Shown one piece after another: positions 37,511-64,000 of a stretch of DNA of 64,000 nt. A program made the position numbers and the translations under genes. How positions within the stretch are numbered: position 1 is the stretch's first letter; each line of letters starts with the position of its first letter. The notes under the pieces were generated by a model, which made no database searches, had not been told where the DNA came from, and saw nothing but the letters and a program-made list of their open reading frames with translations. The stretch covers positions 17,236,185 through 17,300,184 of the forward strand of contig NC_136004.1 of NCBI RefSeq assembly GCF_048128805.1. The letters are read 5' to 3'. The DNA comes from Centroberyx gerrardi (taxonomy: Eukaryota; Chordata; Actinopteri; Beryciformes; Berycidae).

Positions 37511-38176
37511 CACACACAGGACAGCCACCGTCAGCCACAACAATGTTAATGTTATAGATACCTATATTTTCTAAAATTGTGTTTGTTGACATTGGTTGAG
37601 TGACCAGCTGCAAGTCATATTTTGTAGCCTTATCAATGACATTTCACATTAGACGACCAACCCCAAAGTGAATGTGATGACCATCCCCAGCAACATCCAT
37701 GTTGTGGCCCAGTGAGAAAATCTGAACTATAGCTCTCCCTTCACACTTTTCAATGTTGATAATTGTTTAAAGAGAAACTAATAGCATAAAAGTCTAGAAG
37801 AAAAACATCAAGAAGTTGAATATTTACTTTTTTTTTTTTTGGAAAAAACAATTAAAAATCCTCTGGCTTATTGACCATGGGTGAACTCTGATACTTGTGA
37901 ATAGGGCCCATTTAGGGCACATCAGAAAATGTGCTTGTATTTGTGCAGACTTGGTTTAGGGATTTGATACATGCGCTTCAGGTTTTGGTGATTGTGTTGA
38001 AGTTCCAGTTTTAATGTGTAAACAATTGTGAAAAACTGTAACTACTTCATACTGCGTAGGCCTACGCCAGCACACAAATTTACTTCAGAAAATTTTGCTT
38101 TTCTAGTTATTACAGTATTTTGCACTGTATTACTTCTTCACTAGACATTGCTGTTGGATCTCACTCTAATAAACTA

Positions 38177-38441
38177 TACTGAACAAAAATATAAACGCAA
38201 CACTTTTGTTTTTGCTCCCATTTTTCATGAGTTGAAATAAAAGATCTAAGACTTTTTCTATGCACACAAAAGGCTTATTTCTCACAAATTTGTTTAAATC
38301 CGTGTTAGTGAGCACTTCTCCTTTGCCAAGATAATCCATCCACCTGACAGGTGTGGCATATCAAGATGCTGATTAAACAGCATGATTATTGCACAGGTGT
38401 GCCTTGGGCTGGTCACAATAAAAGGCCACTCTAAAATGTGC
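38177..38441 (+). mobile_element. Left end of a Tc1-like transposon
   Basis: Starts tactgaacaaaaatataaac after a TA and carries the long inverted terminal region of a Tc1 family common in teleosts. The blocks tttttgctcccatttttcat, ccgtgttagtgagcacttct and ccacctgacaggtgtggcat recur inverted at 42414-42621. It continues past the inverted part to aggccactctaaaatgtgc. No transposase gene follows; a 102-bp repeat and a LINE occupy the interior. Confidence 0.9.
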
Positions 38442-38543
38442 AGCAACATCATCTAGTGGTCATCTCCAAGAACAACCCCACTCAAGTCAATTGTAGTGCA
38501 GAAACTTCAGGGATTGTAACACCCAGTCCTACTAATCAATCTG
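38442..38543 (+). repeat. 102-bp direct repeat, left copy
   Basis: From agcaacatcatctagtgg to actaatcaatctg; matches 42312-42413 at 100 of 102 positions. It begins exactly where Tc1 sequence stops and ends exactly where the LINE starts. Either a very long target-site duplication or a structural part of a composite element. Confidence 0.95.
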
Positions 38544-41500
38544 AATATCTGGAACAAACCAGTGACCACTGCGAAAGGGCAGCTGACAACCAGGGAAAGA
38601 CCTAGTGACGGCCTGGAAAGACTGCTGACTGGAGGGAACAGACCCCAGCGGGGCTGGCATGGGCTAGCTACTCATGCCAGCAGGATCCATCGCTAGTCAG
38701 CGTTTTTTGGATCCACCCATCTATTGCTACGGAAACTTCAAGACGAAGAATACCCCTTGAGTCTGCGAGAGCGGGGGCGCAAGATGACTCACAGACAGAC
38801 CACACGGTAACAGACCCAGGAATGGAAACAACAATGAATCAGACGACCAGCACGGCAATTGACAGAGCAGCAGCGCTGGCAGGACAAGGCTACAAAGCTG
38901 CATCTGTGGCTGGACAAAGATAACATCAGAGAAGGGTCTCAAGATCCACCAGGGCAGGAAAAAGTGCCTGAGGGAGCTCGGCGAGGGGCCTCACATTGAC
39001 CATTACTTTTTAAGAGGTAGGTCAAATCAGTCGAGTGAAGCCCAGTGGCAGGACAACCACTACAGTCCACAGGGTATCAGCACCCTAGGCGAAGCTCAAC
39101 CAAGTACAGACCCACCAACTGACATGAGTCCAGAGCCCAACCAGCCACGGCCAGCAGTAGAGAGGAAGATGGAAGGACGAAAGGCTCAAATCTTGTGGCC
39201 TAAATCCTGCCAGAAGAAAGAGTGGGAGACCATCAACACAGACCTCGTCCATCTTCTAGAAGGACTGAAGGGATGTGTAGAAAGAAAACTGGAGAAGATG
39301 GGAGACATCATATACAGCTATGGGGCAGAGAGATTTGGGGTGAAGGTCAAGAACCAGAGGACACAGAAGGAACCATCAGTCCAGCCCAAGTCCAGGAGAC
39401 AGCAGGAAATCGTAAGACTTGTGAAGGATAAAAGACAGCTGAGAAAACAGTGGAGGAAGGCCACAGAGGTGGAAAGGAAAGGACTCAAGGCACTACAGGC
39501 AGAAGTAAAGCAGCGCCTGGCAATACTACGAAGAGCAGAATGCCTGAGAAAGCAACATAAGAAGAAAGAACGGGCGAGGACAGGCTTCTACAGAGACCCT
39601 TACAAGTTCGTCAAAAGCCTCTTTGTCAAGGAGAAGAGCGGGATCCTTAGAGTACCTGTAAGGGAACTGGAGGAGCACCTGAGGAAGACCTACTCTGACA
39701 ACCAGAGGCATGAGCCAGTCACCATTCCGGATGACATGCCACCAATTCACCCACCTGAGCATCAGATGGACACAAGGCCCCCTACATGGAACGAGGTGGA
39801 GAACACAGTAAAGTGGGCAAGAACAGCATCAGCCCCAGGGCCCAATGGCGTTCCATACAGGCTCTATAATTACATCCCCGGCGTCCTGAAACACCTCTGG
39901 AAGCTAATGAAAGTGGCATGGGGGAAAGGAATCATACCTAAGGCATGGCGAAGGGTGGGAGGGATCCTAATTCCCAAAGAAAAGAACTCCTCAACCATCA
40001 GCCAGTTCCGCCAGATCAGTCTTCTGAATGTGGAAGGAAAGATTTTCTTTGGTGTTGTGGCCCAAAGACTCTCACATTTTTGTAGAGCAACAACTTCATC
40101 GACACATCAGTGCAGAAAGCAGGGATACGTGGTTTCTCAGGATGTCTGGAACATGCAAATGTCATCTGGCACCAGTTACAAACTGCCAAGAAGGAAAAGA
40201 GAGACCTGCATGTGGTTTTTCTAGATCTTGCCAATGCCTTTGGGTCGGTGCCTCACGAGACTCTGTGGACAGCTTTCAACTTCTTCCAGGTCCCAGAGGG
40301 CATCACAAAGCTGGTCAAAGCTTACTTCCAGGATCTCCAGTTCTGTGTCACAACACAAGACAACACCACCGCCTGGCAGCACCTTGAGATAGGCATAATG
40401 GCAGGCTGTACCATTTCTCCCCTGGCATTCACCATGGCAATGGAGCTCATCATCCGAGCATCACGATGGGTGGTTGGAGGGGAACGCTTGAAGAATGGGC
40501 TGCGTCTTCCTCCAATCAGGGCGTACCTGGATGACATGACCACAATAACAACAACAAAAGCATGCACCAAACGCCTGCTGGATAAACTCCAGGGAAACAT
40601 CAATGGACACGAATGGAGATCAAACCCAGCAAATCCCGCAGTATTTCCTTTGTCAAAGGCCGGCTCACTGACAAAAGGTTCCGCATCAATGATGAGCTAA
40701 TACCAACTGTCCTGGAGAAGCCCATCAAAAGCCTCGGACGATGGTACAATGCTGATCTCAAAGCCACCGAGCAGGTGGAACAACTCGGGCAGGATACAAT
40801 CAGCAGCCTCAAGAAAATCAATAACACTGCTCTCCCAGGGAAGCTGAAGCTTTGGTGCCTTCAATTTGGACTGCTGCCCCGACTCATGTGGCCAATTACC
40901 ATCTACGAGGTTACTCTATCTCATGCCAATCGGCTGGAGAGACTGGTGAACTCACAAGTGAGGAAGTGGCTTGGGCTACCGAGATGCCTCAGCAGCATAG
41001 GGCTTTATGGGAACGGAGCCCTCTCACTGCCAATCTCTAGCCTGGTGGAGGAATACAAATGTGCCAAAGCAAGGCTGGACCTGACACTCACAGAATCTCG
41101 GGACTCAGGCGTTGCTCCAACCTTAGCAACAGGGAAAAAATGGACCCCAGCCGCAGCAGTAATGGACACAAAATCCGCCCTCCGACACCGGTATATAGTG
41201 GGTCATGTCCAACAAGGCAGAGGGGGCTTTGGCCTGGGAGCAATGAAACCTACCTGGCAAAAGGCTACTCCAACTGAACGCCGGCACCTGGTGGTGGAGG
41301 AGGTGCACCACCAAGAAGAAGCAGCCAGGTGTGCCAAAGCAATATCCCAAGACCAGCAAGGCCGCTGGATGAGGTGGGATGGCGTTGAGAGGAAGAAAAT
41401 CACATGGAGTGAGCTGTGGAGCATGGAGTCAAATAGGTTAAGCGTCATCATCAGAGCCACATATGTTGTCCTGCCCTCTCCCACAAACCTAAATCTGTCC

Positions 41501-42311
41501 CCAGTGTGCAGTTCTGGCAACCCTCAAGCACATCTTGGTTGGTTGTAAGACCAGCCTAACACAAGGCAGATACACCTGGCGACACAACCAAGTGCTGATG
41601 TGTTTGGCAGCTGATCTTGAGTGCAAGAGAGTAACCACCAACGCCATGCCCGTCAATGCCCAGACAACATTCCCACAATTACCATCCTTCATCCAGGAAG
41701 GAGAGAAACAGGGGACCAACCCCTCGCCTCCCGACTCATGCCCACTGAACGCAGCCAGGGACTGGGAAATGTGTGTTGACCTAGGCCAGAGACTCACCTT
41801 CCCATCCGAAATTGCAACGACCAACTTGCGACCGGATCTGGTCCTCCGGTCCAACTCCTGCCGGCATGTCTTCATCATTGAGCTGACGGTCCCCTGGGAG
41901 GATACTGTGGATGAGGCATACGAACGAAAAAGGCTGCAATACACCAACCTTGCAGTTGAAGCAGAGGAGCGAGGCTGGAATGTAAAAGTGCGTCCAGTTG
42001 AGGTGGGTTGCAGGGGCTTTGTAGCCAGTTTCACCGCAAGGCTCCTGAGGGAAGTAGGAGTCAGAGGGCAGGCCCATAGGAAGGCAATCAAAGCACTTGC
42101 CAATGCCGCCGAAAGGAGCAGTCACTGGCTGTGGCTGAAAAGAAGAGATACTGTCTGGGCTGCCAAGTGACCATCTAGAGACTAACCATGAGACACACAC
42201 CCAGGTCTGATCAACCTGCAGTTGGCCTGCCTCAGCTGAGGGTGTCTTGTGATAAAAGGCCGAAACATCCAATGACGCCAAGGTACACAACTGAAGATGT
42301 GTCGTAATGGT
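38544..42311 (+). mobile_element. R2-type non-LTR retrotransposon with restriction-like endonuclease, frameshifted
   Basis: About 3.8 kb, one ancestral ORF now broken by at least three frameshifts (near 40085, 40610 and 41500). In order: remnant of an N-terminal zinc finger (GLKIHQGRKKC, 38934-38966); basic region and RT from 39124, with SAPGPNGVPYRLY near 39825, FLDLANAFGS near 40220 and catalytic YLDD at 40524-40535; thumb; a Cys-x2-Cys-x7-His-x4-Cys knuckle at 41496-41546; and a PD-(D/E)xK-type endonuclease with Pro-Asp at 41832-41837 and Glu at 41880-41882 (IIELTVPWED). It ends at TGA 42168-42170 with a 141-bp 3'UTR. The layout fits the R2/NeSL/HERO group with C-terminal endonuclease. The clade is not resolved. 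Confidence 0.88.
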
Positions 42312-42413
42312 AGCAACATCATCTAGTGGTCATCTCCAAGAACAACCCCACTCAAGTCAATTGTAGTGCAGAAACTTCAGGGATTGTAATACACAGTCCT
42401 ACTAATCAATCTG
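42312..42413 (+). repeat. 102-bp direct repeat, right copy
   Basis: Second copy of the 38442-38543 repeat, differing at two positions (aatacacagtcc versus aacacccagtcc). It starts directly after the LINE 3' end and stops exactly where the right Tc1 end begins (tttaatcagcatc). Confidence 0.95.
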
Positions 42414-42621
42414 TTTAATCAGCATCTTGATATGCCACACCTGTCAGGTGGATGGATTATCTTGGCAAAGGAGAAGTGCTCACTAACACGGATTTAAACA
42501 AATTTGTGAACAAAATTTGAGAGAAATAAGCCTTTTGTGTGCATAGAAAAAGTCTTAGATCTTTTATTTCAACTCATGAAAAATGGGAGCAAAAACAAAA
42601 GTGTTGCATTTATATTTTTGT
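42414..42621 (-). mobile_element. Right end of the Tc1-like transposon
   Basis: Inverted counterpart of 38177-38396, nearly identical, with a 15-nt stretch (aacaaaatttgagag) that the left arm lacks. The last few bases (tttttgtagcttac) depart from the left terminus, so the outer tip is mutated or trimmed. It lacks the inner part present on the left (from the 'gcatgattattgcacagg' block onward). Confidence 0.9.
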
Positions 42622-42659
42622 AGCTTACTCAGCTGTTGTGAACTGCGACTATTATTTTT

Positions 42660-43110
42660 TGTCAAATACAGGCCACTGGGTGGAGGAGATAAGCTCTATC
42701 CATGTTGTTGCAATTCCTGCTCGTCACCAGAAGAGATCGATACAGGTCATAGATGCCTTTAATCATTGAATATAACTTACAACTTAATTGACAAAAGGGC
42801 AGAGAAACAGGAACCAAACACAGGAGACTCACAGGAGGCAGCCAAGAAGAGAGTGGATTTTCAAGTTTTCTGAGGCAGACAGGCAAAATACAAGTATGCA
42901 AAATTAAAGACCATCAGGCAAAAGGGCAGACAGAGAAAACTATAGTGTTACCATGAAAGGTGAACTCAAGACTGAGGAAATAACTACCAGGTGACTTATA
43001 TACTCAAACCACAGGTGCAAACAATCAACAGTAATTAGCCTGGGAGCCGGGAGAAAGCACAGTCTGTGTTGCCATCTGTTGGTTGCTGGGCAGCACAGCA
43101 GGAACCCTAA
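42660..43110. repeat. Probable LTR-type interspersed repeat
   Basis: Blocks gagaaacaggaaccaaacac, aggagactcacaggaggcag, gactgaggaaataactacca and tgggagccgggag resemble the LTR/leader segment of a repeated teleost element. No coding region or partner LTR is attached, and boundaries are approximate. Confidence 0.35.
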
Positions 43111-43312
43111 CGCCCCTTTAATTTATTGTGAATGTCAGAGTAATTTTTCCTCTGTTATTCATAGCCATATATGCCTATGCAAGATGCCATAGGGCTGCCA
43201 AAAATGCGCAATGAACGACTCAATCACAAAACATGTACCAGAAAACTCGTAAGGCTGTCTGAAAAAGTCAATTTTAGGCTAAAGGCCAAAGAATGGGAAC
43301 TCTAGTAACCAG

Positions 43313-43518
43313 CAGAGTTGGGGTCAATTCATGAATGAACTCAAATTTTGAAGGAAAGGAAACATAATTGAAATTGAATTGGAATTTCTGTAAGTTTAAT
43401 TTAATTCAATTAAATTCTGTGAAATTCGAATTCAATTCCAGTTCCAACTCCAGGAATTGAATTGGTACATTTACCATGTATTCTCAATTCAATTCATGAT
43501 TGAATGTTCCCAACCCTG
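43313..43518. mobile_element. hAT MITE with perfect 8-bp target duplication
   Basis: 206 bp. The ends are CAGAGTTGGG and (inverted) CAGGGTTGGG; the interior is AT-rich, built of aattcaatt-type motifs. The flanking octamers GTAACCAG (43305-43312 and 43519-43526) are identical, the standard hAT signature. It lies about 0.5 kb upstream of limk2. Confidence 0.88.
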
Positions 43519-43819
43519 GTAACCAGTGTCTAGCCAGACAGAATAAGCCACCACTGAGATGCCATGTGCTTAGGGCATTATAATTTGTGATTATTGATAC
43601 TGATCTCCTTCCATACTGTGGCACACTTATAAAGGCAAATCAAATGGACTGGAATACACTGCATCCTTGGTCAAGTCGTCCTACAGTGATTGTGCAGTGT
43701 GCTACATTTGGCAGTAGATGGCGCCACTGCTGTACCATTAGGGTTTGGGATCCCTCAAATGGTTTTCCTACGAGTTTTCTCGTGCTTCCAGGTGCTGCAG
43801 TTAGAGCCCTTCCGCTCTC

Positions 43820-44078
43820 CGTACAGGAATTCAGACTGCATTACGTCAGTTCTCCTGCCAGCAGCAAGAAAGCAGCTTCGTCTGAAAGGAGTTACTTTTC
43901 TCTCAGAAGCGAACTAACAGGGACTCTTTTTTTCTTTGCTATACATAACTTGGGAGCTTGAGAGTCCTGGGTGGACGTGGGGAAGAATGAAACATTCAAG
44001 TGTGCATCATAGCCCTCCTGCTTCAGTATGAAAACTTTGTAAAAGGATCTAAGTATCGACGACTCTCTCGGCAATTAG
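43820..44078 (+). promoter_or_regulatory. limk2: limk2 promoter-proximal region / 5'UTR
   Basis: No TATA box seen. A CRE-like TACGTCA lies at 43842-43848. Downstream, likely 5'UTR contains two short upstream ORFs: 43987-44031 (14 codons) and 44028-44042 (4 codons). They overlap through ATGA, before the main ATG at 44079. The transcription start is not visible from sequence. Confidence 0.4.
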
Positions 44079-61140
<17,062 letters not shown>

Positions 61141-62485
61141 CATCTGTGCCTCTTTTGGTCTGCAACCTACCTTTTTGACCCATCTGGACTGCTTCACTAA
61201 TACAGTGGACGAGAAACAGAGCAAAAACTGAACCTGTGCCATGTGGAAACTGGATAACCTGAGGTAGCTGGACCAGTCTCCTCCCTATGCGGGGCCTTAA
61301 CTCTGAGAGCGCCAGTGAACTGCAGTATGAGTGGAGACAACGGAGGAGACACATTTCAAGAAGAAAAGAGTTGGTTTATCAAAGTTTTTCTCTACCCAGC
61401 CTCAAAGCGGGGACATGCAGGGTTATACTAATGTTTACTGTGTATTTCAAGAACAATATCTAACTTTCTGTGGTCCTGTGCCTGACGAATGAGAATCTTT
61501 TCGACGGTGGAAGACCTTTTGTCTATATTTTTAATGAGTCCCCACGTGAGAGTGGTTTTGTTTTGTGGCCTGTTGCTATCTTTCCACTTGGCTCTGAACT
61601 TAATGTCTGCTATGTGAGGAATGCAGAGATCAGTCCTTGCCCATGAGAAGACTCACTCTGCCGCAGCAGCAAAGAAAACAGAGATGCTCGACATGTCTGG
61701 ATGATTGACATGTCAGAGTAAACGGAGGGCAGGGCTTGGCAAGGAATTGTGTTTACCATTAAGAAGACGGGCGCGACCAGTGGAGTAGTGGAAGCAAAAC
61801 ACACACCGAGGAGGCCCAGGTCACTGTTAGGTTAAGTGAGATGTCAAAGGAATGTTATGATTTTATTTTCCAGTCTAGAGACCACTTATTTTTTTCACAG
61901 GATGGTTACAAATATGGTTCTCTACCCAGAAGGCTAATGATCGTTTTCATTTATTAGACCATTGAATTAACACAATTTAGATTTCTTCATATTTGTCAAA
62001 CTGCCGTTTTGCTACAAGTATCTTTTTGTTAACCAACTGGTGCTTATTTTAAAAAAAAAATGGGGCAGTAGGTCTTTTTTAAAATAGGTCTTTTTTTTTT
62101 AAGCCACCCTAATCATGCATAGTCAGACATAATCATGTAAGCGTTAATCTTGCTGCTGTGATCATTCATGTGACCCTGCCATGTGTTCAATGGGGCTTTG
62201 CTCTCCAAGACATTGTGCAACTTATTAAAAACACGATCTGTACAGAAAAACTGGATTTATATATTTTTCTTAAGAAATGTATAGAAATTTTGTACATATT
62301 ATGGCTCTAATTGGATGTCATTTTCTAATGGGAATTATGGATTTGTAGATTTTTAGACATTTTGTAGAGAATTGAAGTTTTTGCCTTTTTTGCTAGCTTA
62401 ATGCAAGGTACTGACTACCAGTTATAACCACTATTATTTGTATCATTGTAGTGTTTCATAAATAAACATTTTGAAAGCAGGCTTT
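61141..62485 (+). other. limk2: limk2 3'UTR
   Basis: Follows the TAG at 61138-61140 without further coding features. AT-rich in its distal half, and includes several TTTTTAAA-type stretches. Ends near the AATAAA at 62461. Confidence 0.75.
62461..62466 (+). terminator. limk2: limk2 polyadenylation signal
   Basis: Canonical AATAAA followed about 20 nt later by a T-rich region. A second AATAAA at 63078-63083 could serve a longer isoform. Confidence 0.7.
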
Positions 62486-63290
62486 TTCTTGTCATTCTGC
62501 AATTTTGCATGTTATTAAAATGATTGCCAATAGGTAGGTCTTCAATTACAATTCAGGATCAGAGTGATGAAATTGTGTGGATGAGCATTTCCCTCAAAAC
62601 ATATAGAGCTTGATTCATTAGACATGGAGAGAGACATTTACTGGTTTTATACATCCAGAAGTCAATGCACAAAAAATATTTTTGACTATACTAAAAATGC
62701 TTCATGTACTGTATGTATGTAATGAATGTAATAATTTATATCCATTGCTTTCGGCACCCTGAACTCGGGCTGAATATTGCTTCAAATTCAAGTTGATAAT
62801 CGTGTCTTTAACCTCATAGTCACCGTCTCACATCACATTCAAAATGAGTATGAAGTCAGTGTGTCGCTGTCCAAGTACTTTGACATTCAGAGACACTTCT
62901 TCACACTCACTTTCCTTAAGATGACACTACTATTATCTGCACCAAGGCTGTTGGGTTTTGATATCCTGTGGGTCATTGTCATCTTTTTTCTCCTTTTTGG
63001 GGTTGAGATGGGTCTCTTTGTCTCTCTCACAGTGTATTTATTTTCTTCTGTCCCTTTGCAGTGTTTTCATTTGTGCAAATAAACTTGACCTCATACCTTA
63101 ACCTGTTGTTTCAGGTAGCACCACAGACTACAGTCCTGTATTGAAGAATTACCACCAGAGGGAGACAGTGTGTAACATCATTACCCAAACCTTGGCTCTA
63201 CAGATGCCATCTTACATTCCTGCTGAATGAGGATGACTTAGTGGGTAAAATCAGTTACATATTACAACAAAAGGGCCATGTTTGATTTTC
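62486..63290. other. Intergenic spacer between convergent 3' ends
   Basis: No gene recognised. Contains an alternative AATAAA (63078-63083) and a CTCF-like motif (63152-63165). The open frame around 62777-63082 has no recognisable domain. Confidence 0.5.
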
Positions 63291-64000
63291 CAAATGTTTT
63301 ATTTCAGTCACAGCAGTAAAAATCTGCCAATCATACACATACAAGTACTAATTTCAAATGATGAGCAACAGTACTTAGGACACATTGCATATATGAAGAA
63401 AATAATCATTACAGCCAGCACACAGTTGCATAAAAATAATGGAGCAGCAGTTACCAAAGCTTACCAGTGATGCAGATCCAACTGAAATAATCACAAAACA
63501 AGATCAAGTGGAGTGATGTCGAAGAAACAGACTAAAATACTGAGAAGTAACTGTACATGGAACAAAAGAGACTGTAATGTCTGACTTGCATAACAACTTA
63601 AATCTTCACTGTAAAGTGATATCTATCATCAGGCATGTATGTTCTAAATGTCTCTTGTTGAGCAGTTCTATAATTTTACATGGTACATCAAATGGCCCCT
63701 AAAGAAAAACATAGGTAACCATGTACATGCATTCATCTTGTGATTCATCTTTTTTGAACAACACCAAACTTTGGACTTGCTTCTACTCTCGTCTGTTCCT
63801 CTCTACCCTGAAGCATCGAGGGCTTAACTCAAATGTCTGAATCTAATCCAAGAACCTTCAACACTCCACAGACTGTTATGCTCTGCTCAGGCTTCGTCCA
63901 GTTCTTTCCGGATCCCAGGCTGATCTGTTCTGTGTCGTGGCAGTGCTACTTTGTCCTGAGGACTAACTACTGTCTCTCCTATTAACCGAGAGCACTCTGT
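63291..64000 (-). CDS. Possible 3' end of a convergent gene (C-terminal codons plus 3'UTR)
   Basis: On the minus strand, entering from the right edge, one frame stays open for 37 codons (ending ...GIRKELDEA) and stops at a TGA near 63888-63890. About 585 nt further on is an AATAAA (complement of 63298-63303) with no repeats between, which looks like a 3'UTR. In mammals LIMK2 is followed by the convergent gene PIK3IP1, so that is a candidate by synteny, but the visible residues do not clearly match its C-terminus. An open run of 37 codons can also occur by chance. Confidence 0.3.

Overview
The window is vertebrate nuclear DNA from a ray-finned (teleost-type) fish. The evidence is two multi-exon genes with GT-AG introns, tRNA-derived SINE and L2-like tails of the kind common in teleosts, long-TIR Tc1 ends, hAT and piggyBac MITEs, remnants of DIRS, Penelope, L1, Gypsy and R2-type retroelements, and many dinucleotide microsatellites. 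There is no operon structure, rRNA, functional tRNA or CRISPR array.

Layout. (1) 0.25-24.84 kb, minus strand: a sodium/chloride-dependent SLC6-family transporter. Twelve coding exons (5556-24836) join in frame for 568 codons, from the initiator Met to the end of TM12; a thirteenth, C-terminal exon at 249-362 is only a candidate. Its introns hold a DIRS-type retroelement remnant, SINE pieces and microsatellites. (2) About 24.9-43.7 kb: a spacer between divergently transcribed genes, filled with mobile elements. These are a SINE, a Penelope GIY-YIG fragment fused in frame to an L1 RT fragment, a broken Gypsy-type element (gag open, pol internally deleted), a TTAA-flanked MITE, a hAT-like MITE, a 42-bp-arm hairpin, a Tc1-ended unit containing a whole R2-type (restriction-like endonuclease) LINE between 102-bp direct repeats, and a hAT MITE with perfect 8-bp target duplications. 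(3) 43.8-62.5 kb, plus strand: limk2 (LIM domain kinase 2). All 16 coding exons were placed and sum to 2001 nt (666 codons plus stop), with LIM-LIM-PDZ-kinase architecture, 3'UTR and polyA signal. (4) 63.3-64.0 kb: the probable 3' end of a convergent minus-strand gene.

The two main genes are physically linked neighbours; nothing in the sequence links them functionally. The SLC6 protein would move a small organic solute across the plasma membrane with Na+ and Cl-. LIMK2 is the Rho/ROCK-pathway kinase that phosphorylates cofilin.

Most interesting: (a) the Tc1/LINE composite at 38.2-42.6 kb; (b) an SLC6 protein that keeps every ion-site residue but has replaced both aromatic residues of the extracellular gate (Tyr to His141, Phe to Asn295); (c) the in-frame Penelope-endonuclease/L1-RT fusion; (d) several perfect short-loop hairpins that look like template-switch products; (e) microsatellites sitting directly on splice acceptors, notably a CFTR-like TG/T tract before the 66-bp limk2 exon that encodes the HRD catalytic loop.
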